Source: Chamaecyparis obtusa (Eukaryota; Streptophyta; Pinopsida; Cupressales; Cupressaceae). From it: a stretch of DNA of 64,000 bases. The notes beneath the pieces are model-generated. The model was not told the origin of the DNA and did not search any database. It worked only from the letters and a program-made list of their open reading frames with translations. Positions within the stretch are counted from its first letter, which is position 1. Every line of letters begins with the position of its first letter. Made by a program: the position numbers and the translations under genes. This document shows positions 12,435 to 21,571 of the stretch, piece after piece. Where the stretch lies: the NCBI GenBank assembly GCA_027943335.1, contig BSBK01005649.1:1196001-1260000 (forward strand). The letters are read 5' to 3'.

Positions 12435-14109
12435 GTCTCCTGCCATCCCCTGAAAATGGCCCTGTAGGAAACATCTCGGAAATGCATTTCTTTCCATCCC
12501 CCCGTCCCCGTCCCCGAAACGCTGTAGAACATAGAATAAAAATACTCTCACTGCTTCCATTCACTCACGCCTTATGCTCAACCTTCTACTATTTTCTTGG
12601 CACATAGACTTTGTTTGCATCTACCTCCACGCATCTACCAGCTTCTTTGATCAATGAATATTTGTTTTTCATATCAGTTAGCACCTTGTACTGTGCAAAA
12701 GCTGTGGAAAGAAAAGTGGTGAATATGTATTTTCTGCCTCTTATCCAAATTTGTGATTTCCAGCCGCAAAAAGGGGGTGCATTAACATTGGGATTTGCTG
12801 TCTAGATGAGTGTTGATGCCTGCATGGTATGTGGGTGAGAAGAGGACTGCAAAAATGAATTCCCAGTGCAATCTCCAACATTGCATACCTAGTGCACTCT
12901 CCAACACAGACAACATGCCCTTCATCTGCAAAATTTGACTTCCAATAGCCTCGCAAAGAAATTTGTCATCTATCTTTTGTAATGTAGTAATACTTGCTCA
13001 ACATCAGCAGCAACTCTAACAAGCCTCTCCACCAGAAAAACAACCTTCCTCATGAGGCCTCCTCAGCAATTGGCAATTCTTTTACTTCAGCTGGCAAAGT
13101 TCCAAAGTTTGTGGTATTGTAATTCCTTTTCTTGAACATCTTCAGCTTACATCCAGCATATGATAAAGGAAGAGGTATGTTGAGGGATTTGGTAAGACAT
13201 TTGTGACAAATTTCTCCCAAATGAGGTGGTTCCTTTCAATGACCTCCATGCCTGTTTGCAGGTTTTGGGCATAGGAAGTGGAAAATAGTAGTTTGTTTAT
13301 TGATTAATTGTGCCACAATCTGGGTGGGGTTGGGAGGGGGGGCATTACCTAATATTGAATCAAGGGGGGTATCTCGAGTCATGCTTGTGAGCACTTCCAT
13401 GATTCATGTCATGAACACTTCCATACCTTCTTTACTTGGATTTCTCATGAAAGGTTGTCTTGAGTTGTGCCTTAAAACTTCCATGAAGTTGTGCCTTTGA
13501 GCACTTCCACACCTTCTTGACCATCATATGGAGATGAACAATGTAGTCCATTGAAATGCATTGTGATCTCAAGACTTGTTGCTACATATTATTCTAGAAA
13601 TGCTACACAAAAAGCATCATTGATTCCTTGCAACAAAATATGAGCACTACAGGTTTGGAAAGCAGTATGACGACATCAAGTCTTTGGATCATGTGCAAAC
13701 TTTAGAGGCATGGATATCACTTCTTACACATCTAGAATGAGAAATCATCTTGCACACATTTGTGGTGTTGTTCTGTAAGTGTGGATCATCTTCGACATCC
13801 AATGCCGAGAACCTACCAACACTACATGCATCACATTATGGGTGGGCTGCATAGTCTCTCATTTCTCCCCTATGGAAGGGAACATTAATTGTACTAGTGC
13901 ATAGAAGTAGTCCTTGCGGAAATATCACAAGTCCTTTCTTCTATGACATATCTTCTTCACTTGCACATCATTATTGTCTTATTTCTCTTTTTGGCAAGGA
14001 TTTTTCTTCCCAATTCATTTTCTCCTTTACTTGGCTCTTTATGAGAAATTTGTATATGAATACCTAACATGGCCTAGTAGCCAAGACTTGTCATCATGCA
14101 TACATTGTT
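12435..14109. other. Intergenic, no gene seen
   Basis: Mixed non-coding DNA with repeated CACTTCCA(C/T)(A/G) words at 13390-13520. No supported gene. Confidence 0.4.
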
Positions 14110-14600
14110 CCATAAGTTGCACTTAAGAGGAGGTGTTGGTGTAAATAGTGACTTTATGTCTTTATCAAACTAGTTAGGTATCGGCATGCCTAGAGATAGT
14201 CCTATTCACATTGCTTAAGAACCCACTTAGGGACTTTTAGCATTTTGCCTCACCTCATATAGTTGAGACATGTGTCCCTACTTAGTGAGACACCTAGTGC
14301 ATACACACTTTCCACTTGCACATACACTCATCAAGTGGGCTTACTAAGTGTTTCATGTTTGGAGGGTTAGTAAATTGTTATCCAACTTGTCTGCCTCCTC
14401 GTTCTTGCTTATATATCCAAGGCTCTCTTTGCACATTGCTTCGCTCTCATTGTAAATGATAGTATTTGTGCTAATTTGGTTTCACTTGTAGAAGATTGTT
14501 GTGCATTTTGATTTTGGCAAATTCCAACAATAAGAAGTAGCACACAAGTAGACCAATCCACTCCACTAAGCATACTACCAAAGCCACAAAATCGCATGAA
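14110..14600 (+). mobile_element. Possible LTR of element I, copy 2
   Basis: Carries a promoter-like GCTTATATATCCAAGGCTC at about 14408-14426 and sits directly upstream of a gag/PR remnant in the same orientation. The stretch GTTGGTGTAAATAG at about 14134 and the CACTAAGTG-like words are typical of repeated LTR sequence. Boundaries are guesses. Confidence 0.3.
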
Positions 14601-14612
14601 TGTATCTCCATA

Positions 14613-15240
14613 GAGCTATCAAAGTCAAAGAGGGGGAGGTGAAGACAAATACAGTACAATCCCTAAGGATACCTTATCATACAATGTCAATAATGTAATG
14701 AATGAGGATATTTCACAAGAGATTGCCATAGAAACTAATAGTGAATTGGATTATCATGCAAATTGTGTCTACTTGAAGGCTGAAGATCTTGGATGTCTAT
14801 AGTAAAATATAAACACCAATTTGATGATGTAGAAAGGAATAACAAAGTATTGGTTATTACTTGAGCCCTAGCAAAAAGGTTCTATTCCCAAACCCATCGC
14901 AAAAAAATAAAAAGACTCTGTGAATTAAGGACCAAAGTGAATGAGAGAATGAAGAACCAGAAATCGCAGCTCCATCGTTGGGAGCCCGAGTGATTGATCT
15001 CATGTTACTAATGGCCAACATGACAATAACACTAGTGGTGGTGTATATTGAGAGTTGTGGAAGGAATCTCACTAATACAATTGTCAATGGTTGATATTGT
15101 GTGAAAGTACTTCTAAAAGACACTTGTAGAAGTCTAGATAATTTGACCATTTGGCCTCCAACTTTTCGATTGATGGGTGTAGATTAGAATATAATTATGG
15201 TGCTTGAAGCTTTAATGGCCTAAAAGGTACTCATGGGAAC
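14613..15240 (+). pseudogene. Decayed gag/protease region of element I, copy 2
   Basis: Collinear with 4924-5745 of copy 1, from AATCCCTAAGGAT-like sequence to GGCCTAAAAGGTACTCATG (copy 1: GGCCCAAAAGGTACTCATC at about 5718-5736). Many stops and frameshifts. No function. The gag part present in copy 1 upstream of 4900 is missing here, so this copy is 5'-truncated or internally deleted. Confidence 0.5.
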
Positions 15241-16742
15241 AAAGTGTTTTTAATTAAATTTTGTGGTCATCTCATTAGGAAGCAAGCATGATGCATTAGT
15301 TGGTCAAGGTTGGCTAGTAGCAACCAAAGCCAACAACAATTGGTCGCGAGTAGCAATCAAAGCTGACCGTAGCTAGAAAAGCGTAGACTCTCCATTGAAA
15401 ACAAGTCTCAAAAATATATAATGAATTTGCAAAACCAATAAATAAGTGACGAAGTAGCTTCCTTAGATTCGTCAGATTTAGGCTCTGCAGAAGAGTGGTT
15501 AGAGAAGCATGATCAAGGCCCAATGAAGCTGAATGCCAAAGGAATCATGGAATTACATTCATTTTCAAAAGATGAAACAAGTTATCTTCATAGTTTTTTT
15601 CATTGGCAAATGGAAGACTTTGAAAAATCTCTATCAAATTGAATTTTACTGAAGCAATGAAGATCAACACCCTTCTTGTAAGGGTAAAGGCTGGCTCTGC
15701 GATGTCTGTCTGGCCATATTGGCGTACTTGAGTATGACTCTTAGCAAACTCTTGGGGCGGCATAGAAAGATTATCTTGATCGACTCTGGGACGCGCGCAG
15801 CGGGGCATAATGTAGCTAGTGGGCCCCACCCCAACTACAAGCTCCGGGAAAGCCAAATTGAGAGAGGCACCAACAAATAACAATCTTGAAGAGTTGGATA
15901 ATCTATGTGTGTCAAAAATAATACAAGATTCACAAAACTCAACAACTTTGTTCCAACAAAGGCAGTGGACTTCACTAAAGAGTCAAAAAATTACAAAGAG
16001 GATACTTAAGAGGAAAATTACTGAAAAGGGAAAAATATTGTACAATGGAAAGTAATTAAGGGAAAAGTACCATATCGTGAGTGAAGAAAAATGTTTAGAA
16101 ATATTGAAGTGGGGGAAGAAAATAATAGGCAAGCCCCGCAAGAAGAAAATGGAAAATGTAATTAAAAATCTAATGGGTAGAAAGCCAGTAGAATTCTTAT
16201 TTTTTATACTTCCATATGCCAAGCAAAAGAGAAAAATAAAATTTACTTTTTTTTTACCATACAATAGGTAGAAAAACATCCCATTGTATGTCCACCTATC
16301 TGTACCATATGACAAGCCAAAGACCAAATTATAAAAGGATAGCTGGAAAATAAAAATTATCCAATCCTTTTTTACCGTATGACCACCAAAAGACTATGCT
16401 ATACTACAATATACACTCCCTCTACTCAGCATACAATCAAATAAAGATGATTTAAATTTTCTCTCCAATGGCAGCCAAAAGCAAACCATACTCCGAAGCA
16501 GCTCTCATTGAACAAAAGCCAAAAGAAAACTATACTCCAATGAGAATTTCCATTGTACGACCCATCTCCTATGTATTGACTGTACAACCCATGCCTCCCT
16601 TAATCAGTATTGTATGATTCCATACTGTTGCCTTCATTTCCATTTTATGGCCTTCTGTGGTTCCTAGTCCTATTGTACAACCTAACCTTTCAATTATGCA
16701 AATCCACCTTATTTCTGGACTTTCTTCTACCATATGGTTTTT
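15241..16742. other. Intergenic, no gene seen
   Basis: No recognised gene. Frames such as 15545-15883 (minus) and 15983-16327 (minus) are isolated and partly overlap open frames on the other strand. A/T-rich, low-complexity words are common at 16080-16560. Confidence 0.4.
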
Positions 16743-17340
16743 AAGAAAATTCCCCCTTCCTTCCAATTTGTTTTGTTCACCATACAATTTGTTCAACAAC
16801 ATTTTAACAGTTCAATTTTACCAAACAAGATGTTCAAGATGTCAATGGCTCACTTGTACTACCGTTGCTGAGTTATACTACTGAAATAATCAATGGATTT
16901 TCTACTATATTTGACCAGTTTTTTGTCGGCTCTTCCTCAAACTATACAATGGGCAGAACCAAAGAATCGTTTCTACGGGTCAGTAAATTTCCCAAAGTAC
17001 ATTCGTTGCATATGGGGATATTAAACAAAACTTTGTTCAATATTAAGAAAAATCCCCCGCCTTCCAATTTGTTTTTTTCACCATACAATTTGTTCAACAA
17101 CATTTTAACAGTTCAATTTTACCAAACAAGATGTTCAAGGTGTCAATGGTTCACTTGTACTACCCTTGCTGAGTTATACTACTGAACTAATCAATGGATT
17201 TTCTACTATATTTGACCAGTTTTTTGTCTGCTCTTCCTCAAACTATATAATGGGCAGAACCAAAGAATCGTTTCTATGGGTCGGTAAATTTCCCAAAGTA
17301 CATTCATTGCATATGGGGATATTAAACAAAACTTTCCTAG
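16743..17340. repeat. Tandem duplication, two units of 301 bp
   Basis: Unit 1 begins near AAGAAAATTCCCCC at 16743. Unit 2 begins near AAGAAAAATCCCCC at 17045. The whole 301 bp is repeated with only scattered substitutions. Both units include TTGTTCAACAACATTTTAAC, TTTCTACTATATTTGACCAG and CATATGGGGATATTAAAC. Open frames in both units look alike only because the DNA is duplicated; they hold no known domain. Confidence 0.9.
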
Positions 17341-17754
17341 TGAGGATAATCTTTAATTGTTTACAATATCACTTGGTTTCAATGATGGATTGGGTGAAGC
17401 ATTTTCTGGCTCCATTGTGCAATTAGATTGGGTTCCTTGTTTGTTTAGTCCACAGTCATAGCCCCTTAAATTGTATGGCCATAGGCAAATGCATTCTCCT
17501 CACTAGCATGTATATTGGATATCTTTGTTTTACTTATGCTCCGTGTGTACTTCTAGTTTCCTTCCTTAGCTCTTTGCTAGTCGGAAGCATCAACATCAAG
17601 GTTCTTCTTTGTCTACAATGCTTTCACTTGTTTAAAAAACTGTCACAAATTTGGAAAACCTTACCTTATGTTACTTAGTGCTTGTTTTCTTTGTCATCCA
17701 AAAGACTACCTTTTTTTTTGGTGGGTGGGGTTGGGGGGAGGAGTGGGATGATGT
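17341..17754. other. Intergenic, no gene seen
   Basis: Short frames only, and a T-run followed by GGTGGGTGGGGTTGGGGGGAG at about 17720-17742. No gene supported. Confidence 0.4.
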
Positions 17755-18097
17755 AGTACGCATACAATGCACTCATTATGTTTTGTTAATATTGTTGTAT
17801 TTGGCTATGCATTAATCATTTGTTGGCTTTTGGGTAGTTAAACAATTGGCAGATGGTTGTGTTTGTGTGGCAAAATAGTCATTTAAAATTTAAATAGTCT
17901 TCATATAGTCAAGGAAAGCAGTCCTGATACTTTGCCGGCCATGTTTGGTCTCCATTTGTAAAAAAATTACATGTGAATAAAGATACTCTTTTTCTATTCT
18001 ATCTAGTATGCATTGTTATTTCTTTATTTTAAAAAATTTAAAGAATTAGTTTAATTTTTAAAATTTAAAGAATTAGCTTAATTGGATAAAGCAGTAA
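17755..18097 (+). repeat. Dispersed repeat, copy 2 (paired with 3107-3412)
   Basis: Same family as 3107-3412. This copy contains an internal direct duplication at about 18028-18080 (AAATTTAAAGAATTAG twice), and its end reads AGCTTAATTGGATAAAGCAG, close to a tRNA A-box region. Confidence 0.5.
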
Positions 18098-18850
18098 ACA
18101 GTATATCATGGGCTGGTGGATGATCTTAAACTTCACCATCAGATGGATCACAGCTTACTCATATGGGAACACTGGGATTACTGTGGAACAAGCCCTGGCT
18201 AAAGGCTTTAATAACACAAAAGTGCTGAAGTAGGCAACTGCCAACCTGATTAGGGCACACAAATTTCTATGAGAATGGGTGGAGGCTCCCTGTTGAACAG
18301 TGATTCAAGGTAAGAAATTTAATTCAACCTACATCATGCTGAAGATAAATTACAAAAACCTCAAGATACGGTTGGGTTGGAGTTGAGCTTGTTTAAGGTT
18401 CTTGATTTGCTGAAAATTGAAGAAGTGACATTTGTGAGAAAGAATGAAGAACTAATTGAGGTCCTTGATTCCAGAGATGATGCAGGGGTTTTTTCTACCC
18501 CACTTTACCATCTACTTTTCTGGAGGCCTTTAGCTGTACGGGTACATGTCTGGTACTGATCTAGGTGCTTCTGGAGATCTTATTTTATCAATGGTACTTG
18601 GCTGCTACTATAAAGCACAATAGAATTGGTGATATTTTGGGTGTGATAGTTATACTAAAAACAAAAGTATGACATACCTATGTTGGTGTGGTTTCAAGTC
18701 AGGGAACATCACCTGTATTATCCTGGGCACCTTATTGTGATGATAAACAGATACTAAAAAGACAGCAGTGGTCCAGGTATGATGGTCAATGATCATTGTA
18801 CAAACAGACAAGAACAAAGATTAAAAAAATTTAAGAACGCACTAAACCTC
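18098..18850. other. Non-coding or decayed sequence upstream of the HAC-like fragment
   Basis: I looked here for the ZZ zinc finger and acetyltransferase exons that precede TAZ in plant HAC proteins and did not find them. The frame at 18377-18559 (about 60 codons) is not recognised. Confidence 0.4.
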
Positions 18851-18883
18851 TAGAAAAGATAACTAGCTTAAGTGTTGCCAATT

Positions 18884-18936
18884 AACTAATTGCTGATTTT
18901 GATGACTCACATGGTTCTTCAGTGAGACAATTACAG
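18884..18936 (+). pseudogene. HAC-like exon remnant just before the TAZ domain
   Basis: The frame ending SSVRQLQ at 18936 joins in phase 0 to the TAZ exon at 20824, with a perfect donor GTAAGT at 18937. In plant HAC proteins a similar R-Q-L segment links the ZZ finger to the C-terminal TAZ finger. Going upstream in this frame there is a TAA at about 18881 and another stop near 18835, with no convincing acceptor between stop and donor. The exon is therefore damaged, and the gene copy is probably a fragment or pseudogene unless the true upstream exon lies elsewhere. Confidence 0.5.
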
Positions 18937-19331
18937 GTAAGTAGTTCCCTTTTTGAACATATATTATAAACCTGAGTATTATTAAAACTCTTGATTCATC
19001 TATTAGTCTGAGTTATAGATTATCCGTGGCACTTTGGTCCCTTTTTATTATATTTTGCAGATATCATTGAGACTTGTTAAATTTTTAATAATATCGTCTA
19101 TATAGTTAATATTTTCAATATTTTTAGCATTTTCCTATAGCCAAACCCCAGGTCTTACCGAGCAATGGTCCCCCAGAAATGGTCTAGTAGAGCCTCTCAC
19201 TAGATAGTAGTGTTACCAAATCTTGTCAGATTTGTTAGATTCAGCTTTGATTTTTCAAGTCCATAGAAATTTTACCAAGATTTTTCAAAAATTTCGGCCT
19301 TCTGAATGAACTTTCAAACCTGATAACTGTG

Positions 19332-19677
19332 CTAGGGGAGGAGCACCAGTAACCGAACACATTCCAATAACCGCACACTCCACGCACACTTGACCACCCA
19401 ATTACTAAGTTTAAAGGAGCCCCAAAAATGATAACACGTGCTGATAGCCGATCATTTTTTAGTTTTTTTGGCTGGTAATTGGCCCATTTGTGCACCACTA
19501 TTGGGACATTTGTGTACGACTACTGGGACATTTGTCCACAAGTACTGGGAAATACTTTTTAAGGTGTCAACTTGCATACGAAGACAACCAAATAAAAATC
19601 ATTGAAATCTGACAAATAGTTTAGGCTCTACAGGTGCGCGAAGTTAGGGTGTGCGGTTACCTGTGCTCTTTACCTAG
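19332..19677. mobile_element. MITE-like element with 29 bp terminal inverted repeats
   Basis: Left end (19332-19360) and the reverse complement of the right end (19649-19677) match at 23 of 29 positions: left begins CTAGGGGAGGAGCACC, right reads in as CTAGGTAAAGAGCACA, and both continue GTAACCG(A/C)ACAC. If the outer CTA/TAG is trimmed, a TA dinucleotide flanks both sides, as in Tc1/mariner-type MITEs. No transposase frame. Inside, a 22 bp unit with CATTTGT is repeated three times (19485, 19507, 19529). It lies within the intron-like gap between the HAC-like exons. Confidence 0.6.
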
Positions 19678-20008
19678 ATAGAAAGCTTTTCTTGCATCTT
19701 TGTCACTTTAAGATCTGATTAGAAGATAGGCTCTATCTTGAGAAAGCTAGCTAAAATTAGAGGGTCTAAGAATCAGAAACTTAATGTAGAATGAAACTGT
19801 CAAACTTGGAAAAAATTGATGTTAGTTTCTCTGAAATCTCTCTTCTAGACTTCTAGTTTCGATTTGTCCTTACTATATCTGTGGGAAAAAGAAAAAGAAA
19901 TTGCTATCTTGCAAACAACCAAAGTAAATGTTAGAATTTAGTATACTGTATTTTTATAGTTCTAACCAAAAACAACTAAATGCCAGTATTAGGTATTTGT
20001 CTATGAGA

Positions 20009-20300
20009 TGATGATGATGGATCATGAATCGTGATTTAAATTGTCAGTGCAATCAAATTATTCTTTATAGAGGTTATAACTGGAAGCATTCTTTTTTTTT
20101 TAATGACCATGGTTGCCTTGAATATCCATGAAGTAACATGTCCGGAGTGTTTATTTGAACATTTTAAATAACTAACTGTTAATATAAAGTATTCGTCTTT
20201 AAAATGGCAATGATGGATCACAGGGTGTGATCCAAACAGCCAATGCAATCATATTCTTCTTTATACAGGTTCTAACATGAGCATTTTTAATTTTTTAATC
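20009..20300. repeat. Diverged tandem duplication, offset about 196 bp
   Basis: GATGGATCATGAATCGTGAT at 20016 and GATGGATCACAGGGTGTGAT at 20212 start two related stretches that both continue CAATC..ATT.TTCTTTATA.AGGTT and CCATGG. The copies are clearly diverged. Confidence 0.6.
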
Positions 20301-20680
20301 AAGGGCCATGGAAGCCTCGAATCTCTGAGAAACACACCTTTGGATTTTTAATTTGAAAAAAATTATTGTATTCTGCAAGTATTGTCTATTTTTGTAGTTT
20401 TAGCATTGCATGCTTTTATTAAGGATTCTATGTAGAACAGTTACCTCTACAAATTTATCATGCAAAATTTTTCCATATTGTTAATAAGCATATAATTTTT
20501 ATTGCTGAGATTATGTAAAAGAGGCACTGGAATAAGATTTCACTTTGCCCATGAAGAACATCTTTAGGCACTCTTGACAAAATCTATTCAGATTAGGAAT
20601 TGTATTTCTAATGTAAGGTCTTATCAAATTTAATTTTTTAAAGATGAGATTAATATAGAAAATGGTATATTTACTGCTTT

Positions 20681-20822
20681 AACTGTTTTGCTTTCCTTTC
20701 ATTAAGCATTGTTAGTTTGGAACTGATCAGTATATTGTATATCTACTTCTTTTACTGTTTTTCTTTCCTTTCATCTAGCATTGTGAGTTTGGAACTGATC
20801 ACTATATTGTTCGTCTTTTGTA
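20681..20822. repeat. 72 bp tandem duplication at the splice acceptor
   Basis: CTTTCCTTTCAT followed by AGCATTGT(T/G)AGTTTGGAACTGATCA occurs at 20691 and again at 20763, offset 72 bp. The second copy ends in the acceptor TTTTGTAG used by the TAZ exon at 20824. Confidence 0.8.
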
Positions 20823-20823
20823 G

Positions 20824-21035
20824 GTACAACAGATGTTGATTACACATGTTTTTCAGTGTGTGTCCTCCCAGTGTGTAGACCAGAATTGTCAGACTCTCAA
20901 AGGGATCTTTCGGCATGGAATGAAATGCAAAACTGGTGCTACACAGGGCTGCACCCATTGTCGGAAGATGTGGCAGATGTTACAGTTGCATGCACTAGCT
21001 TGCAAGGAATCTGAGTGTTTTGTTCCCCACTGCAT
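20824..21035 (+). CDS. HAC-type histone acetyltransferase, C-terminal TAZ zinc finger exon
   Basis: TAZ domain of a plant p300/CBP-like histone acetyltransferase (HAC family), which in the nucleus acetylates histones; the TAZ finger binds transcription factors. All three HCCC zinc sites are present: HVFQCVSSQC, HGMKCKTGATQGCTHC, and HALACKESECFVPHC. The segment RKMWQMLQLHA is the family's core helix. Acceptor TTTTGTAG is at 20816-20823 and donor GTATGC at 21036; splicing gives a clean join to 21406. Only the protein's C-terminal end is here; ZZ, acetyltransferase, PHD and N-terminal TAZ parts are absent from the window. BTB-TAZ proteins are the alternative, but the spacing and the CKESEC word fit HAC better. 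It could be the 3' end of a gene with very long introns or a pseudogene. Confidence 0.75.
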
Positions 21036-21330
21036 GTATGCTCATGATCCATTTTAGGTCCCGTGTCCTTTTCTTGTTATATACAGCATCCTAGGATTGT
21101 GCTGTTAAATTTTAGTAAAATACCATATATAGGCACAAATTGAATTAAATCAATGTGTGGGTAGAATATATGTTACAGCTATATGCACAAGGTTTATGCT
21201 GTGTTCTCTTTTGCATGTACATTCATGACCCATATTAGGCCACGTGATTAGTTTTGGTATATAGTATCCTGAGATTCTGATGCTATATTCTAGTAAAATG
21301 CAATATATAGGCACAGTTAAACTAATGTGT
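21014..21330. repeat. 181 bp tandem duplication covering the exon edge and intron start
   Basis: TGCATGTATGCTCATGATCC at 21031 and TGCATGTACATTCATGACCC at 21212 begin two related stretches that share TATAGGCACA and AATGTGTGG further on. The duplication therefore includes a second GCATGTA donor-like site. Copies are diverged. Confidence 0.7.
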
Positions 21331-21405
21331 GGAAATCAAACATGCTACACTATTGTATCAGTTCAATTGTTTAAATCCATTGAATTGTGTTTGCTTATTT
21401 TTCAG

Positions 21406-21571
21406 GGATTTGAAACGACAGTGGAGGTCTAGAAATCAAGTGGAATCACAGCACAGTGCCGGTGTTACTTCAAAAAAAAGGCAAAGGACTGCAAAGATCA
21501 CCGGAAACTTTGATTTATCAATGTACAATAAGTTCAAGGGACCTTTGAAGAAAAATGATTCAATTAAATGA
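21406..21571 (+). CDS. HAC-like last exon (end of TAZ domain and C-terminal tail)
   Basis: Joined to the previous exon at AT|G, it continues MDLKRQWRS, matching the place where HAC proteins have CRDLKEHLRR. It then runs through a basic tail (SKKRQRTAK) to TGA at 21569-21571. The acceptor is TTTTTCAG at 21398-21405. The residue after the last zinc cysteine is Met where Arg or Gly is usual. The tail is about 55 codons and does not obviously keep the alanine/arginine-rich helix of known HACs, so it may be diverged or misjoined. No further exon seen. Confidence 0.65.

Noticed and set aside
15545..15883. 112-codon minus-strand frame
   Set aside because: Isolated, no recognisable motif, no splice or promoter context. 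Likely chance.
16569..17426. Similar predicted proteins on the plus strand in 16657-16884, 16865-17185 and 17166-17426
   Set aside because: They look alike only because the DNA is a 301 bp tandem duplication. No domain and no start-site support.
18377..18559. Possible upstream HAC exon
   Set aside because: The frame does not resemble the acetyltransferase or ZZ regions I know from the family, and it lacks matching splice phase.
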